A stretch of 64,000 nucleotides of DNA from Psychrobacter sp. P11G3 (GCF_001435845.1 NZ_CM003596.1:3085298-3149297); one strand, 5' to 3'; shown: positions 17,204-27,620, numbered from the stretch's first letter. The notes: a model not told the origin generated them from the letters alone. Numbers and translations: made by a program.

Positions 17204-20041
17204 CTAGCCAGCTTCTTTACTTTCGCTTGCCAATTGACGTAGCACATAATGCAACACGCCGCCATGACGCACATATTCGCGCTCTTTTGGGGTTTGTAGA
17301 CCGACATTGACTTCAAAGGTTTCGCTCGATCCGTCAGCACGTGTAGCCGTAACCGTGGCTGTTTTACTCTCGCCATTGTCCAGACCTGTGATGCTCAGCA
17401 CTTCAGAACCATCTAGTTTATATGTCTCTGCATTTTGACCGTCTTTAAACGTCAATGGCAGCACACCCATACCGACTAGGTTTGAACGGTGAATACGCTC
17501 AAACGAGCTGGTTAGCACTGCTTTTACACCTAGCAAGATAGTACCTTTAGCTGCCCAGTCACGGCTCGAACCAGAACCATACTCTGCACCGCCCAATACC
17601 ACTAGCGGACGCTTATCTTCTTTATACTTCATCGCTGCGTTATAGATAGGCATTTCTTCGCCATCTTGTAGCGTAGCGCTGTCATCTTTGAAGTAATAGG
17701 TATAGCCACCTTCTTTACCGCCCATCATGGCGTTTTTGATACGGATATTGGCAAAGGTACCACGAGTCATGACTGCATCATTACCACGGCGTGAACCATA
17801 GCTGTTGAAGTCTGCTTCCATCACACCGCGCTCTTGCAAGTACTTACCTGCTGGTGAGTCTGGATCGATATTACCTGCTGGTGAGATATGATCGGTGGTG
17901 ATTGAGTCACCAAATAGACCTAGGATACGCGCGCCTTCGATATCAGGGATACCTTCTGGCTTCATGGTCATACCATCAAAGAACGGTGGGTTTTTAATAT
18001 AGGTCGAGCCTTCGTCCCACGGATACAGCTGACTATCCGCTGAGCTAATGGCGTTCCACGCTGCACTACCATCGAACACTTCACCGTAGTTTTTGCGGAA
18101 CATATCAGCATCGATATTATTGGCAATTAGCTCGTTGATCTCTTCTGATGTCGGCCAGATATCTTTTAGATAGACATCGTTACCGTCTTGATCTTGTGCT
18201 AGTGGATGTGTTGTTAAGTCAATATCGACTGTACCTGCCAACGCATAGGCAACTACTAGCGGCGGTGATGCCAAATAACTGGCCTTCACATGTGAGTGGA
18301 TACGACCTTCAAAGTTACGGTTACCTGACAGTACGGCAGCAGCAACCAAGTCGTTCTCTTCAATACCTTTTTCAATCGCTTCAGGAAGTGGTCCTGAGTT
18401 ACCGATACAGGTGGTACACCCATAACCCACAAGATAGAAGCCTGTTTTTTCTAGCTCATCCATGAGGTTGGTTTTTTCTAAGTAATCAGTGACAACTTTA
18501 GAGCCAGGAGCCAATGACGTTTTAACCCAAGGTTTGGCTTTAAGGCCTTTTGCAGCCGCTTTTTTGGCAACCAAACCTGCACCGATCATAACTGCTGGGT
18601 TTGAGGTATTGGTACAAGAGGTAATGGCAGCAATTACGACTGAGCCATCACGCAATTTGTGCTGCTTGTCATCAATACTAACATTTGAAAACACACTGTT
18701 TGCTGGAGCATGCTTGAGATCATCATCTCTTGTGTCGACTTCGATCTTTGGTTCAGCCGCTAGATCTTCTGCTTGCTCTTGCTCACCGCCCTCTTGATCG
18801 AAACGTATTTTGCCATGTACCTCTACTTTGCGGTCTTTATTCATCTTCTCTAGCGTTTCGCCAAATTTTTCATGCATATCAGACAGATTGATACGCTGCT
18901 GTGGCAAGTTAGGACCAGCCAATGCTGGCTGTACTGAAGATAAGTCTAGCTCTAGTTTACTAGAATAAGTCGCCGCTGGTGTATCGGCATCGTGCCATAA
19001 GCCTTGCGCCTTGGCATACTTTTCAACCAGCTCAATCTGCTCTTCGTCACGGCCAGATAAACGCAGGTAATCAATCGCCATTTGGTCAATTGGGAAAATA
19101 CCACAAGTCGCACCATACTCTGGTGACATATTGGCAATGGTGGCGCGATCCGCTAGCGGCATACTGTGTAAGCCTTCGCCATAAAACTCGACGAACTTGC
19201 CCACTACGCCATGTGCACGCAGCATTTCAACGACACGTAATACCAAATCGGTCGCCGTGACGCCTTCAGTTAGCTTGCCTTTTAGCTCAAAACCGACTAC
19301 TTGTGGAATCAGCATCGATGACGGTTGACCTAGCATTGCAGCTTCAGCTTCGATACCGCCCACACCCCAACCAAGCACACCAATACCATTAATCATCGTA
19401 GTATGGCTGTCTGTACCAAACACTGTATCTGGATAAGCCGTCAGCTCGCCATCGACGTCTGCTGCCATCACAACACGGGCTAAATACTCAAGGTTAACCT
19501 GATGCACGATACCTGTCGCTGGCGGTACTACGACAAAGTTTTCAAAGGCTTGCTTGCCCCAATGCAAAAACTCATAGCGCTCATTGTTACGCTTAAATTC
19601 AATTTTTTCGTTCAAATCTAGCGCATCTTCGCGGCCATAAGCATCGACCTGTACAGAGTGATCGACGACCAGCTCACTAGGGATAAACGGATTGATCTGC
19701 TCAGCCTTACCGCCAAGTTCGACCACTGCATCACGCATCGCAGCCAAATCGACTACTGATGGTACACCAGTGAAATCCTGCAATACCACACGCGCTGGCA
19801 TAAAGGCGATTTCTTTTGACGCCTCAGCCCCTGCATCCCAGTTGGCAACCGCTTCGATATGGTTTTTACCAACCGACTGGCCGCCATCTTCGTTACGCAA
19901 TAAGTTTTCTAATACCACTTTCATACAAAATGGTAGTGTCTTGATATGCTCATAAGTTTCGGTCAGCTTTGGCAGGCTGTAGTAGGCATGTTCCTTACCA
20001 GCAACCGAAAGGGTGTCTTTTACATCAAAAATATCACTCAT
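17204..20041 (-). CDS. acnA: Aconitate hydratase AcnA
   Basis: A 945-residue TCA-cycle enzyme converting citrate to isocitrate through cis-aconitate with a [4Fe-4S] cluster. The cluster cysteines are visible in AITSCTNTSNP and YGCTTCIGNSGPLPE. FGTDSHTTMINGIGVLGWGVGGIEAE and the C-terminal swivel domain (GDSITTDHISPAGNI; YGSGSSRDWAAKG) are typical. The length and architecture fit the AcnA/IRP1 branch rather than AcnB. There is an acidic insert around residues 410-450 (GGEQEQAEDLAAEPK). The ATG at 20041, with AAGGA ten bases upstream, is preferred over one 36 bases earlier. Confidence 0.95.
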   Translation of the reverse strand: MSDIFDVKDTLSVAGKEHAYYSLPKLTETYEHIKTLPFCMKVVLENLLRNEDGGQSVGKNHIEAVANWDAGAEASKEIAFMPARVVLQDFTGVPSVVDLAAMRDAVVELGGKAEQINPFIPSELVVDHSVQVDAYGREDALDLNEKIEFKRNNERYEFLHWGKQAFENFVVVPPATGIVHQVNLEYLARVVMAADVDGELTAYPDTVFGTDSHTTMINGIGVLGWGVGGIEAEAAMLGQPSSMLIPQVVGFELKGKLTEGVTATDLVLRVVEMLRAHGVVGKFVEFYGEGLHSMPLADRATIANMSPEYGATCGIFPIDQMAIDYLRLSGRDEEQIELVEKYAKAQGLWHDADTPAATYSSKLELDLSSVQPALAGPNLPQQRINLSDMHEKFGETLEKMNKDRKVEVHGKIRFDQEGGEQEQAEDLAAEPKIEVDTRDDDLKHAPANSVFSNVSIDDKQHKLRDGSVVIAAITSCTNTSNPAVMIGAGLVAKKAAAKGLKAKPWVKTSLAPGSKVVTDYLEKTNLMDELEKTGFYLVGYGCTTCIGNSGPLPEAIEKGIEENDLVAAAVLSGNRNFEGRIHSHVKASYLASPPLVVAYALAGTVDIDLTTHPLAQDQDGNDVYLKDIWPTSEEINELIANNIDADMFRKNYGEVFDGSAAWNAISSADSQLYPWDEGSTYIKNPPFFDGMTMKPEGIPDIEGARILGLFGDSITTDHISPAGNIDPDSPAGKYLQERGVMEADFNSYGSRRGNDAVMTRGTFANIRIKNAMMGGKEGGYTYYFKDDSATLQDGEEMPIYNAAMKYKEDKRPLVVLGGAEYGSGSSRDWAAKGTILLGVKAVLTSSFERIHRSNLVGMGVLPLTFKDGQNAETYKLDGSEVLSITGLDNGESKTATVTATRADGSSETFEVNVGLQTPKEREYVRHGGVLHYVLRQLASESKEAG

Positions 20042-20337
20042 GATAGCTTCCTTATCGTTGTTATAAATCCTGAACATAAATTATTATAAGTTTATGTATG
20101 ACTGGTGGCTCAATAAATGATTGATCTGTCTTAAATCAATACTGCAGTTTCGCAAAACTGTCTAATATGAGTCATTGTTAACAAAAGAGATAATCATATC
20201 TGTAGTGATTAACAGAAACTCCCTTTTACCATAACAAACATACAAGGCTTTGTTAACGTCTGGACGTTGTCGAATCGTGGCACAATCGTAAACGTAACAA
20301 CGGTTTAGCGAGCTATGTTTAAGCAATCCCTTTCTAT

Positions 20338-21417
20338 TTATTTTTTGTCTTTTTTACGTCGTCCATTGCGAAACACGTAGCTGTCTTCATAAAAGTCAGT
20401 ATTGGCATTCTCTGCCCAAAAATGCGGCACCCCTAAAATCGGTAGCGGCGCAAGCTGGCGCGGTTTGACGTCATCATCGGACAATAATGTATCCATGTAT
20501 TCAGCAACTTTGTCATCCAAATAGCTCATACGTCCAGCTAACGATAAGGTAAAGAATTCTTGTGCAACATGAATGATAATGCTGTGAGCGCATAGAGGTT
20601 TGCGTGGGTGTACCAACTGCTCAAGCAATGCATGGCCAAAGATATAAACTGCGGCTTGAGCACTGTCATCAGGCTGGGTTGGGTTGTCCCATTTAGCACG
20701 TGGTTTCACCAAACTTGCCTGCCAGTCAAAATTGACTAATGCCTCACCGATACTAGCATCAGAAGTCACTAGCACTGCGCCATTCTCATCAAACACAGTA
20801 ATAGTGTCGCGCACACGCCCTCGATGCTCGCTGATGCCTTGCTTTGCGATTTCTAGCATATGGTAATAGTTCAGCATGGCTTTAGTCTTCGGAAAGGTCA
20901 GCCAAATACTGCCATTAAACAAGTCATGTAAGTTATCACGCGTCGGGATATTGCCAGTTGTGCCGATAAAGTGCTCATAGGCATCCCCTTCAGGCAATGC
21001 ATCTTGAGAGACGAATTGTAGCGTCTGAGATTTGTGGTCATGAGCAGGTTTGGTATGCGGTAACGGCTGTTGCAAATATTCAGCCTGCTGCGCCATCGCC
21101 GTTTTTAAGACCTTAGCAATCGTGTCAGGCGTATTGATGTCAGAAGCATTTATATCGTACTTATTTAGACTTTTCACATTATCCAAACTTTCTGAATCAC
21201 CCAAATTACCTAAACCATCTAAGCTATTCCTCTGCGGTTCTGAGCGACTAAGGCGTTCAATCGTGTTGCTGATATAACTCAATTGAGTAATATGCGACAA
21301 CCACGGCACTTGCCAATCAATGGTAGCAAAGCTGTTATCAAGCTGACCTTCTACTACTGGCGGCTGCTTAGTATGAGTATCAGAGTTAAGTGTGGCGGGT
21401 AAATCACTGGCAGGCAT
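20338..21417 (-). CDS. DUF3025-family protein
   Basis: A 359-residue protein with the pattern I associate with DUF3025: YEHFIGTTGNIPTRDNLHDLFNGSIWLTFPKTKAMLN (key residues TR-N-HD-FN) around residues 140-175, then RGRVRDTITVFDENGAVLVTSD. No signal peptide or membrane span. The first 60 residues and the Ser/Leu-Asn-rich stretch at 60-80 are variable. The biochemical role of the family is unknown to me. GAGAGAG lies eight bases before the ATG. It is divergent from the membrane hydrolase gene. Confidence 0.7.
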   Translation of the reverse strand: MPASDLPATLNSDTHTKQPPVVEGQLDNSFATIDWQVPWLSHITQLSYISNTIERLSRSEPQRNSLDGLGNLGDSESLDNVKSLNKYDINASDINTPDTIAKVLKTAMAQQAEYLQQPLPHTKPAHDHKSQTLQFVSQDALPEGDAYEHFIGTTGNIPTRDNLHDLFNGSIWLTFPKTKAMLNYYHMLEIAKQGISEHRGRVRDTITVFDENGAVLVTSDASIGEALVNFDWQASLVKPRAKWDNPTQPDDSAQAAVYIFGHALLEQLVHPRKPLCAHSIIIHVAQEFFTLSLAGRMSYLDDKVAEYMDTLLSDDDVKPRQLAPLPILGVPHFWAENANTDFYEDSYVFRNGRRKKDKK

Positions 21418-21534
21418 AGAAGCTCTCTCTTACAGGCTATCTCTATTAGACGTATGGACGGTCTATGGTATCATGGTGCGCTTTTTTACTGCTAGATGCG
21501 CCGCTCGAAAGGACTTTTTGAGCGCTATGGATGA

Positions 21535-22260
21535 ATGAGTTTTATGGCAAATTTTAATACCCACTTAAATGTCGCTTTTATGGTCAGCGGCACACTGAGT
21601 TTGACGGTTTATAAAGCTGGATTGATTGATGATTCAGGGTTTTTGGTGTGCGTGGCGCTTGGTACTATCGGCGGGTTGTTGCCAGACTTGGACTCTGATA
21701 ATTCAACACCGATTAAGCTCGGTTTTAATATTACCTCGTTCATATTTGCCTTTGGTCTGGTCATGCATTGGCGTAGTGACTTGAGCTTACTGGCATTGAT
21801 AGTATTGTGGCTAGCAGGCTACGGTTTTATGCGCTACGTCGTTTTTCATATTTTTACTACTATGACGGTGCATCGCGGCGTCATCCACTCTGTGCCTTAT
21901 ATGGCAATACTGGGATTGGGTCTGACCTGTTTAAGCTATTATGGCTTGCACCTACCGCTGACAACCAGTTGGTTTTATGGGCTGTTTTTATTTGGTGGCG
22001 CGATGGTGCATTTGTCATTGGACGAGCTGTATAGCGTCAATCTGTCCAATATGAAAATGAAGCGCTCATCGGGCACGGCGATGAAGTTTTATCAGCCAAA
22101 AGACAAATGGTGGTATTTGCTTTTATACACTATCCTTGCGCTACTGGTGTATGCCGTCCCACCTTTTGAGATGTTTTGGTCACGACTAAGTGACCCTTCT
22201 GCATGGGCGCAGCTCAAAGTTGGTATATTGCCAGAATTAATAAAAAGCATGCTGCAATAA
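21535..22260 (+). CDS. YdjM-type membrane-bound metal-dependent hydrolase
   Basis: A 241-residue polytopic membrane protein of the YdjM/DUF457 family. The family marks are visible: the acidic LGTIGGLLPDLDSDNS motif near residues 41-56 and the His-containing TVHRGVIHSVPY near 116-127, both of which are predicted metal ligands, with several hydrophobic segments between. The substrate is unknown. A second in-frame ATG nine bases downstream (21544) could be the start. The SEC-C protein gene follows 59 bases later, perhaps in the same transcript. Confidence 0.75.
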   Translation: MSFMANFNTHLNVAFMVSGTLSLTVYKAGLIDDSGFLVCVALGTIGGLLPDLDSDNSTPIKLGFNITSFIFAFGLVMHWRSDLSLLALIVLWLAGYGFMRYVVFHIFTTMTVHRGVIHSVPYMAILGLGLTCLSYYGLHLPLTTSWFYGLFLFGGAMVHLSLDELYSVNLSNMKMKRSSGTAMKFYQPKDKWWYLLLYTILALLVYAVPPFEMFWSRLSDPSAWAQLKVGILPELIKSMLQ

Positions 22261-22319
22261 AGTTATCAAAAGACCACTGAGCCTAAACGAATAAGCCCAA
22301 ACAAAAATTAGAGTAAAAC

Positions 22320-22910
22320 ATGCAACCTTACCCAGATACTTGCCCTTGCCAAATCAATCTAACAGCAGAGACGGCAAACGCTCCGCTATCCTATCAAAAC
22401 TGCTGCCAGCCTTATCATTATGCTTTTTATAATGCTGCTTTTTATAATGATGAGGTTGACGAAGCAGATGGTATAAAAGCGGAGACAGCCGAACGGCTCA
22501 TGCGTACGCGCTATAGTGCGTTTGTACTCGTGAAACCAGAGTATATCGTCAAGACCACAGTACCTGCTCAGCAAGCACTACTTAATGTTGCAGCGATTGA
22601 AAGTTGGGCAAAAGAGACAGATTGGGCAGGATTAGAGATTGTAGAGCACACGCCAAAACTCGGTAAACGTCATGCACAGGTTGAGTTTAAGGCTTATTTT
22701 AAAAGTCCTGAGGAAACAGCCAGTGATTTAGCAGAAAAAACACAGGCGCATCATGAGCTGTCCACCTTTGTAAAGGTAAAAGACAAGGCTAATAACGATG
22801 TGCGCTGGTATTTCTTAGATCCGACGATTGCGATGACTGTTAGCCAAAAGCAACCGTGTATTTGTGGTTCTGGGGAGAAGTTTAAGCGGTGTTGTGGGAG
22901 TTTTATTTAA
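22320..22910 (+). CDS. YchJ-like SEC-C motif protein
   Basis: A 196-residue protein of the YchJ (UPF0225) type. It has a short Cys motif at the N-terminus (DTCPCQ), a central NTF2-like domain with the RLMRTRYSAFVLVKPEYIVKT signature (RSRYSA-type block), and a C-terminal zinc-binding SEC-C motif PCICGSGEKFKRCCGSF. A Tyr/Asn-rich insert (residues 30-50) precedes the core. Function is not established; SEC-C motifs bind zinc and partner proteins. Confidence 0.8.
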   Translation: MQPYPDTCPCQINLTAETANAPLSYQNCCQPYHYAFYNAAFYNDEVDEADGIKAETAERLMRTRYSAFVLVKPEYIVKTTVPAQQALLNVAAIESWAKETDWAGLEIVEHTPKLGKRHAQVEFKAYFKSPEETASDLAEKTQAHHELSTFVKVKDKANNDVRWYFLDPTIAMTVSQKQPCICGSGEKFKRCCGSFI

Positions 22911-22930
22911 ACAACATTAATTATCGCTCC

Positions 22931-23851
22931 CTAAACACTCGCCCCAACGGCTCGTGCAATCGCAATGCCTTCGTCCACTGTCAAAAACTTGCGCTGGCTT
23001 GGGCTATCTTTATAAATGACATCACCATCTTGAAAGATTAAGCATTCATTGACCGCCAACTGTTGCCATTTCTCATTTTCAGTTAATGGCACAGTGACTA
23101 AAATAGTGACTTTATCCGTGTCTGTAGTCACATCACCAAAGTTAATCGCCATATCATCATCAGCGAGTTTCGCTTCACCAAATGGCGCTTTACGTGTGAG
23201 ATAAAACAGCAAGCTACCCGCATAAGCCAGTTGCCACCTGCCATTCGATATTAAGCAATTAAATAACCCATTGGCAGAGAGATAGCGACACTGTGTGGTC
23301 AAAAAATTAAACAGCGTTTTGTCATCAGGACGCGACTTAAAGCTGCTTTTTAGACGATTGACCAAATAACAGAATGCCATTTCAGAATCAGTTGAACCGA
23401 CTGGCTGACAGTGTGAGGCGTTGCCGTTATCTTGCAAGCGCTGGCAGCGTTTGATAAATTCGCTATTCATCTGCCCATTATGAGCAAATACCCACTGCTC
23501 GCCCCATACTTCACGGACGAATGGATGGGTGTTTGCCAAGCAGTTCTGCCCTTGTGTCGCCTTACGAATATGCGCAATGACGTTCATGGCTTTGATTGGA
23601 TAGTTATTGACCAAGTCAGCGACTGGCGACAGATGGCTTGGACGATTATCATGAAACAAACGCAAACCCGTTGAGTCATTTGCCGTCTCATCGTTGGTTT
23701 TGTCATTATTGCTGCATTCGCTGCGCTCGAAAAAGGCAATACCAAAGCCATCTTCATGACTGTCCGTCATACCGCCGCGCTTGCGAAACCCTGCGAAGCT
23801 AAAGCCAATATCCGTTGGGGTATTACAGTTCATTCCTAAGAGTTGACACAT
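22931..23851 (-). CDS. Class II glutamine amidotransferase (paralogue 1)
   Basis: A 306-residue protein of the YafJ-like class II (Ntn) glutamine amidotransferase family. It begins MCQLLGMNCNTP: Cys2 becomes the N-terminal nucleophile after Met removal. The conserved RGG...DGFGIAFFE, the arginine block AHIRKATQG and HNG (WVFAHNGQ) are present. The partner domain and product are unknown. The ATG follows directly on the stop codon of the DUF2007 gene, so the two are co-transcribed. A similar gene lies 2.7 kb away (25,707-26,555) with the same order of motifs. Confidence 0.85.
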   Translation of the reverse strand: MCQLLGMNCNTPTDIGFSFAGFRKRGGMTDSHEDGFGIAFFERSECSNNDKTNDETANDSTGLRLFHDNRPSHLSPVADLVNNYPIKAMNVIAHIRKATQGQNCLANTHPFVREVWGEQWVFAHNGQMNSEFIKRCQRLQDNGNASHCQPVGSTDSEMAFCYLVNRLKSSFKSRPDDKTLFNFLTTQCRYLSANGLFNCLISNGRWQLAYAGSLLFYLTRKAPFGEAKLADDDMAINFGDVTTDTDKVTILVTVPLTENEKWQQLAVNECLIFQDGDVIYKDSPSQRKFLTVDEGIAIARAVGASV

Positions 23852-24214
23852 TTAATCGTTACCGCCATTGTTATTATTAAGCGAATCATCGTTTATGATC
23901 GGTTCATCATTTACTGTCAGGTTGCCTTGGGGAGCGTTACTTTGAGCGGTAGATAGCGCATCAAAGTCAGCATCACTCATTTCATCTAGTAAGGCCGCCC
24001 CATCAGTTGGGATGGTATCCAAAATGCGCTGAGCTTCTGCCAGATCAGCACTTTCTACCCAGAGAACGATACCCGAGTTCATACCAGGGATAGCGCTAAG
24101 CGGCTGCAAGGATACGGTAATGCCGTTATTACGTAGTAGGTTGGCGTGCAGCTCACCTTGCATATTGGTATCGTAGCGCGCCAGTTTGTGCCAGTTATCA
24201 ACTTGATCGGTCAT
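23852..24214 (-). CDS. DUF2007 domain protein
   Basis: A 120-residue protein whose first 70 residues fit DUF2007 (putative signal-transducing fold): WHKLARYDTNMQGELHANLL, then NGITVSLQPL and VLWVESADLAEAQRIL. The C-terminal 45 residues are acidic and Asn-rich and look disordered. It abuts the glutamine amidotransferase start codon, which suggests translational coupling. The function of the family is not known to me. Confidence 0.75.
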   Translation of the reverse strand: MTDQVDNWHKLARYDTNMQGELHANLLRNNGITVSLQPLSAIPGMNSGIVLWVESADLAEAQRILDTIPTDGAALLDEMSDADFDALSTAQSNAPQGNLTVNDEPIINDDSLNNNNGGND

Positions 24215-24286
24215 GGGGTCGCCTCTAAGGTTTCGGTGCTAAAATTAGTACTAGCATTGGTACTAGAATAAATGAATAGGCAATGC

Positions 24287-25450
24287 TTAAGACAATTGAT
24301 CTAGCGTATATTCTTTGATTGCAAACTCACTACTATTTAATTTTTCCTGCGCTTGATCAGCTTGAGTAATACTGCTAAATACACCAACTATTTGATTATC
24401 TGGTTTGCTTAATAGTACAAATACGGTATTTTGCGACTTTTCAACATGCGCCCAATGATAAGCGGCCAGACGTTTCATTAAGTCAGGGTTTTTGACCATG
24501 ATGTTATCACCCGTACGGCCTTCGGTACGATTATAGTGAATCACGTTTAAACGTAACAACCAGAAAATCACCGCGGCCTTTGCTAGCATAACAGGTAGTG
24601 CACGCTTTTCATCACTGTTTAGCGGGCGTATCGATTCATAACCTTGTAAGAACGCCGCCATTTTACTGCGATCAAAGTTAACGGATTCGCCTTGCTCTGC
24701 AACGCCCCACGTAGTACAAAAATCATTTATGGTAATGGCAATATCCATCACGTAATGCTCAACGCTGACTTCGGTAAAGTCTAATAGACCTGTCAGACGC
24801 GCTTCACCTTTTTGCAGATTCCATAAGGTATTGTCAGCAAACATATCTAAATGGCATAGGCCTTTTGGCAAGGTTGCCAATGGCAATTCTGAATAAGAGC
24901 GCCAGATATCGCTCATCAGCTTAGCTTCGTCACCTGGCATGAACTGCATTTCACGGTCGCGCACATCTGCCCATGGGTACAGAGGCACGCCATACTGCTC
25001 ACTTGGTTGTAGTGCTTGTAGCGTTTCATGCAGCATTGCTAATGCCGCGCCAATATCATGACACATCGCTTGCGTGGTTTGATCCGGATGTGAGCCTGCT
25101 AGACACGGTACTAGCGTAATCGCTTTGTCTTCATAATGGATAACATAGCGCTTATCATCACCATTCATTTGCGAACCATTTGATTCAATAACGGCTAGCG
25201 GCGCGGCAACTGGCAGTTTGCCATTTAACTGATTAAGAATAACGGCCATTTTTTCGATATCAGCGGGCGGACGCTCTTCAAACAACGTGAACACGTAAGA
25301 GTATGTACCATCTACATCGTCAGTCGTTTGAATAAACCAGTTTGAGTTTTTAATACCTTGAGTGATCGGAATCGCACGGGCAAAAGACACGCCAAAGCTT
25401 TGGCAAAAGGCGGCAAACTGATCATCGGTTAACTGGGTATAGACGGACAT
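24287..25450 (-). CDS. thrB: Homoserine kinase ThrB (APH-fold type)
   Basis: A 387-residue cytoplasmic kinase that phosphorylates homoserine in threonine synthesis. It is of the aminoglycoside-phosphotransferase fold (type II homoserine kinase), not the GHMP fold of E. coli. Typical are TQGIKNSNWFIQT near residues 26-38, the catalytic block LCHLDMFADNTLW (Brenner-type HxDxxxxN) and LLDFTEVSVEHYVMDIA. The family is about 315 residues; here an extra C-terminal segment of about 60 residues (VFVLLSKPDNQIVGVFSS) is present. No other threonine genes are adjacent. Confidence 0.85.
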   Translation of the reverse strand: MSVYTQLTDDQFAAFCQSFGVSFARAIPITQGIKNSNWFIQTTDDVDGTYSYVFTLFEERPPADIEKMAVILNQLNGKLPVAAPLAVIESNGSQMNGDDKRYVIHYEDKAITLVPCLAGSHPDQTTQAMCHDIGAALAMLHETLQALQPSEQYGVPLYPWADVRDREMQFMPGDEAKLMSDIWRSYSELPLATLPKGLCHLDMFADNTLWNLQKGEARLTGLLDFTEVSVEHYVMDIAITINDFCTTWGVAEQGESVNFDRSKMAAFLQGYESIRPLNSDEKRALPVMLAKAAVIFWLLRLNVIHYNRTEGRTGDNIMVKNPDLMKRLAAYHWAHVEKSQNTVFVLLSKPDNQIVGVFSSITQADQAQEKLNSSEFAIKEYTLDQLS

Positions 25451-25706
25451 GACATCTCACTTATGACGGTTAAATGGTAGAAGTAGTAGGTGAAATAATA
25501 AATTCAATTTGGGTAATAATAAATGTGGCGGCAGACAATAATAGTGACCATTACGTCGCCGATAAGCAAACTTTAAATATCGTTAGGATATTTTGTCAAC
25601 CAGCTAAGCTCTACAACGTGGCCGATACTGTTATTGATAAAAGTAGCCACTTAGCAAAATAACGACTCATTAAGACAACTACTTAATAAATCAGCTAACA
25701 CATAGG

Positions 25707-26555
25707 CTAGGCATTTTTTGCAATCTTCAAACCCTCTTCAATCGATAAATAAACAGGGGAATTAGGAACATCTTGATAAACCACATGCCCATCTGCAAAA
25801 ATAATGCACTCATCAACGGCCAGCTGTTGCCAGTTTTCATCACTGGTAAGCGGGGTAGTAGCGAGCACTGTCATGACATCATCTGTCTCGTTAACGGTCT
25901 CAAAGTCCATCGTCACATCCACATCAATGAGAGCTGCTGAACCAAATGGTGCTTGACGGGTCACATGAAATAATAACGTATTGGCATAACCAAGCATCCA
26001 CTCACCATTGGACATCAAACAATTAAACAATCCATATTTTGCCAAAAAACGGCATTGCACGGTCAAGAACTCATACAATGTCCGCGCATCAGGCTTGTAC
26101 TCAAATTGGTCTTTCAACTGATTAAGCAAATAACAAAACGCAAACTCCGAATCAGTGTCACCTACTGGACAATAGTGATGTGACTTGCCCTGCTTGATAG
26201 GGTCACTATCGTCTGCTTCTTCGATGGTCATTTTACCGTTATGAGAAAACACCCAAGCCTCACCCCAAATCTCACGCGTAAAAGGATGAGCATTACTGAG
26301 TAATTGATCATCTGATTTGCGTATATGGACAATAGTATTGTCAGCTTTTACTCGGGTTTGACTGACCAATTCAGCAAGTGGAGAGTCCATCGCTGCGCGA
26401 TTATCACAGTACAAACGCAGTCCCGTTGGCTCAAAATAAGCGATGCCAAAACCGTCAACATGATCGTCTGTAAGGCCACCACGAGCCCGAAAACCAGCAA
26501 AAGAGAAACCGATATCAGCAGGATTTTTACTGTTCATGCCAAGCAGTTGACACAT
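25707..26555 (-). CDS. Class II glutamine amidotransferase (paralogue 2)
   Basis: A 282-residue paralogue of the protein at 22,931-23,851, with the same motifs: MCQLLGMNSKNP start with nucleophilic Cys2, RARGGLTDDHVDGFGIAYFE, VHIRKS, WVFSHNGKM and DTDSEFAFCYLLNQL. The start at 26,555 is fixed by the need for Cys at position 2 and by AAAGGG just upstream; an in-frame start 153 bases further up would bury that Cys. It is divergent from hisF, and the two share a gap of only 97 bases. Confidence 0.85.
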   Translation of the reverse strand: MCQLLGMNSKNPADIGFSFAGFRARGGLTDDHVDGFGIAYFEPTGLRLYCDNRAAMDSPLAELVSQTRVKADNTIVHIRKSDDQLLSNAHPFTREIWGEAWVFSHNGKMTIEEADDSDPIKQGKSHHYCPVGDTDSEFAFCYLLNQLKDQFEYKPDARTLYEFLTVQCRFLAKYGLFNCLMSNGEWMLGYANTLLFHVTRQAPFGSAALIDVDVTMDFETVNETDDVMTVLATTPLTSDENWQQLAVDECIIFADGHVVYQDVPNSPVYLSIEEGLKIAKNA

Positions 26556-26652
26556 AAGCACCCTTTGCATTTGTTTTGTAAAATAGTTACGCGTATCATA
26601 GCATTTTATGTGATGTATCTTTGTATTCTTGCGCGAATTAATAGGCGGTTTT

Positions 26653-27435
26653 ATGCTAGCAAAACGTATTATTCCCTGTCTTGACGTAGACAATGGCCGC
26701 GTGGTCAAAGGTGTTCAGTTTGTTGATATCAAAGACGCAGGCGATCCTGTTGAAGTAGCCAAACGTTACAACGAGCAAGGCGCTGATGAGATTACTTTTT
26801 TGGATATTACTGCGACCAATGATGAGCGCGATACCACTTATCATACTGTTGAGCGCATGGCAGAAACGGTATTCGTTCCGCTGACTGTTGGCGGCGGCGT
26901 TCGAAAAATCGCTGATATCCGCAATTTACTCAATGCTGGCGCGGATAAAGTGGCGATTAACTCAGCAGCTGTATTTACGCCGGAGTTCGTTGGTGAAGCC
27001 GCGCAGAAATTTGGTAATCAGTGTATCGTCGTTGCCATCGATGCCAAACGTGTCGCTGATATCAATGTCGATGGTGTTGTCGTGCCACGTTGGGAGATTT
27101 TCACTCATGGTGGCCGTAAACCAACGGGTATCGATGCCGTTGCTTGGGCGAGCAAAATGGCAGAGTTGGGCGCTGGTGAACTACTGGTCACCTCAATGGA
27201 CGGTGATGGCACCAAAAAAGGCTATGATTTGGCGCTGATGCAGCAAATTACGAGCCGTGTTAATGTACCAGTTATTGCCTCAGGCGGCGTCGGTAACCTG
27301 CAACATTTAGCAGAAGGCGTACTAGAAGGCGGCGTAGATGCCGTACTTGCCGCCAGTATTTTTCACTTCGGTGAGTACACGGTATTGGAGGCCAAAGAGT
27401 ATATGGCAGCGCAAGGAATACAGATGCGTCTTTAG
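26653..27435 (+). CDS. hisF: Imidazole glycerol phosphate synthase subunit HisF
   Basis: A 260-residue TIM-barrel cyclase of histidine synthesis. With HisH it converts PRFAR and ammonia to imidazole glycerol phosphate and AICAR. The N-terminal [19 protein letters not shown] holds the catalytic Asp11, and VVAIDAKR the second catalytic Asp. The phosphate-binding loops TVGGGVRK and ASGGVGN are seen. The start at 26,653 is preceded by AGGCGG; an in-frame TTG eight codons earlier is rejected. No hisH or hisA is adjacent in this window. Confidence 0.95.
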   Translation: MLAKRIIPCLDVDNGRVVKGVQFVDIKDAGDPVEVAKRYNEQGADEITFLDITATNDERDTTYHTVERMAETVFVPLTVGGGVRKIADIRNLLNAGADKVAINSAAVFTPEFVGEAAQKFGNQCIVVAIDAKRVADINVDGVVVPRWEIFTHGGRKPTGIDAVAWASKMAELGAGELLVTSMDGDGTKKGYDLALMQQITSRVNVPVIASGGVGNLQHLAEGVLEGGVDAVLAASIFHFGEYTVLEAKEYMAAQGIQMRL

Positions 27436-27620
27436 CACGCTCGTAATATACAAATAAAACCCAAAAAAATGCTATCATAGCGCTAACCATTTATTTTCGT
27501 TCAATTAACTAAGGCAACGCCAAAATAATAGGCGACCGAGTCGATTGAACGCATCAGACTATTTAGCTATTTATTGACGCCTATATTTCAATTGAACGCT
27601 TATTAAGCAAAGGATTTTTT

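Noticed and set aside
26556..26708. Longer N-terminus for the second glutamine amidotransferase
   Set aside because: It would put about 50 residues in front of the catalytic N-terminal cysteine and overlap hisF; AAAGGG supports the start at 26,555.
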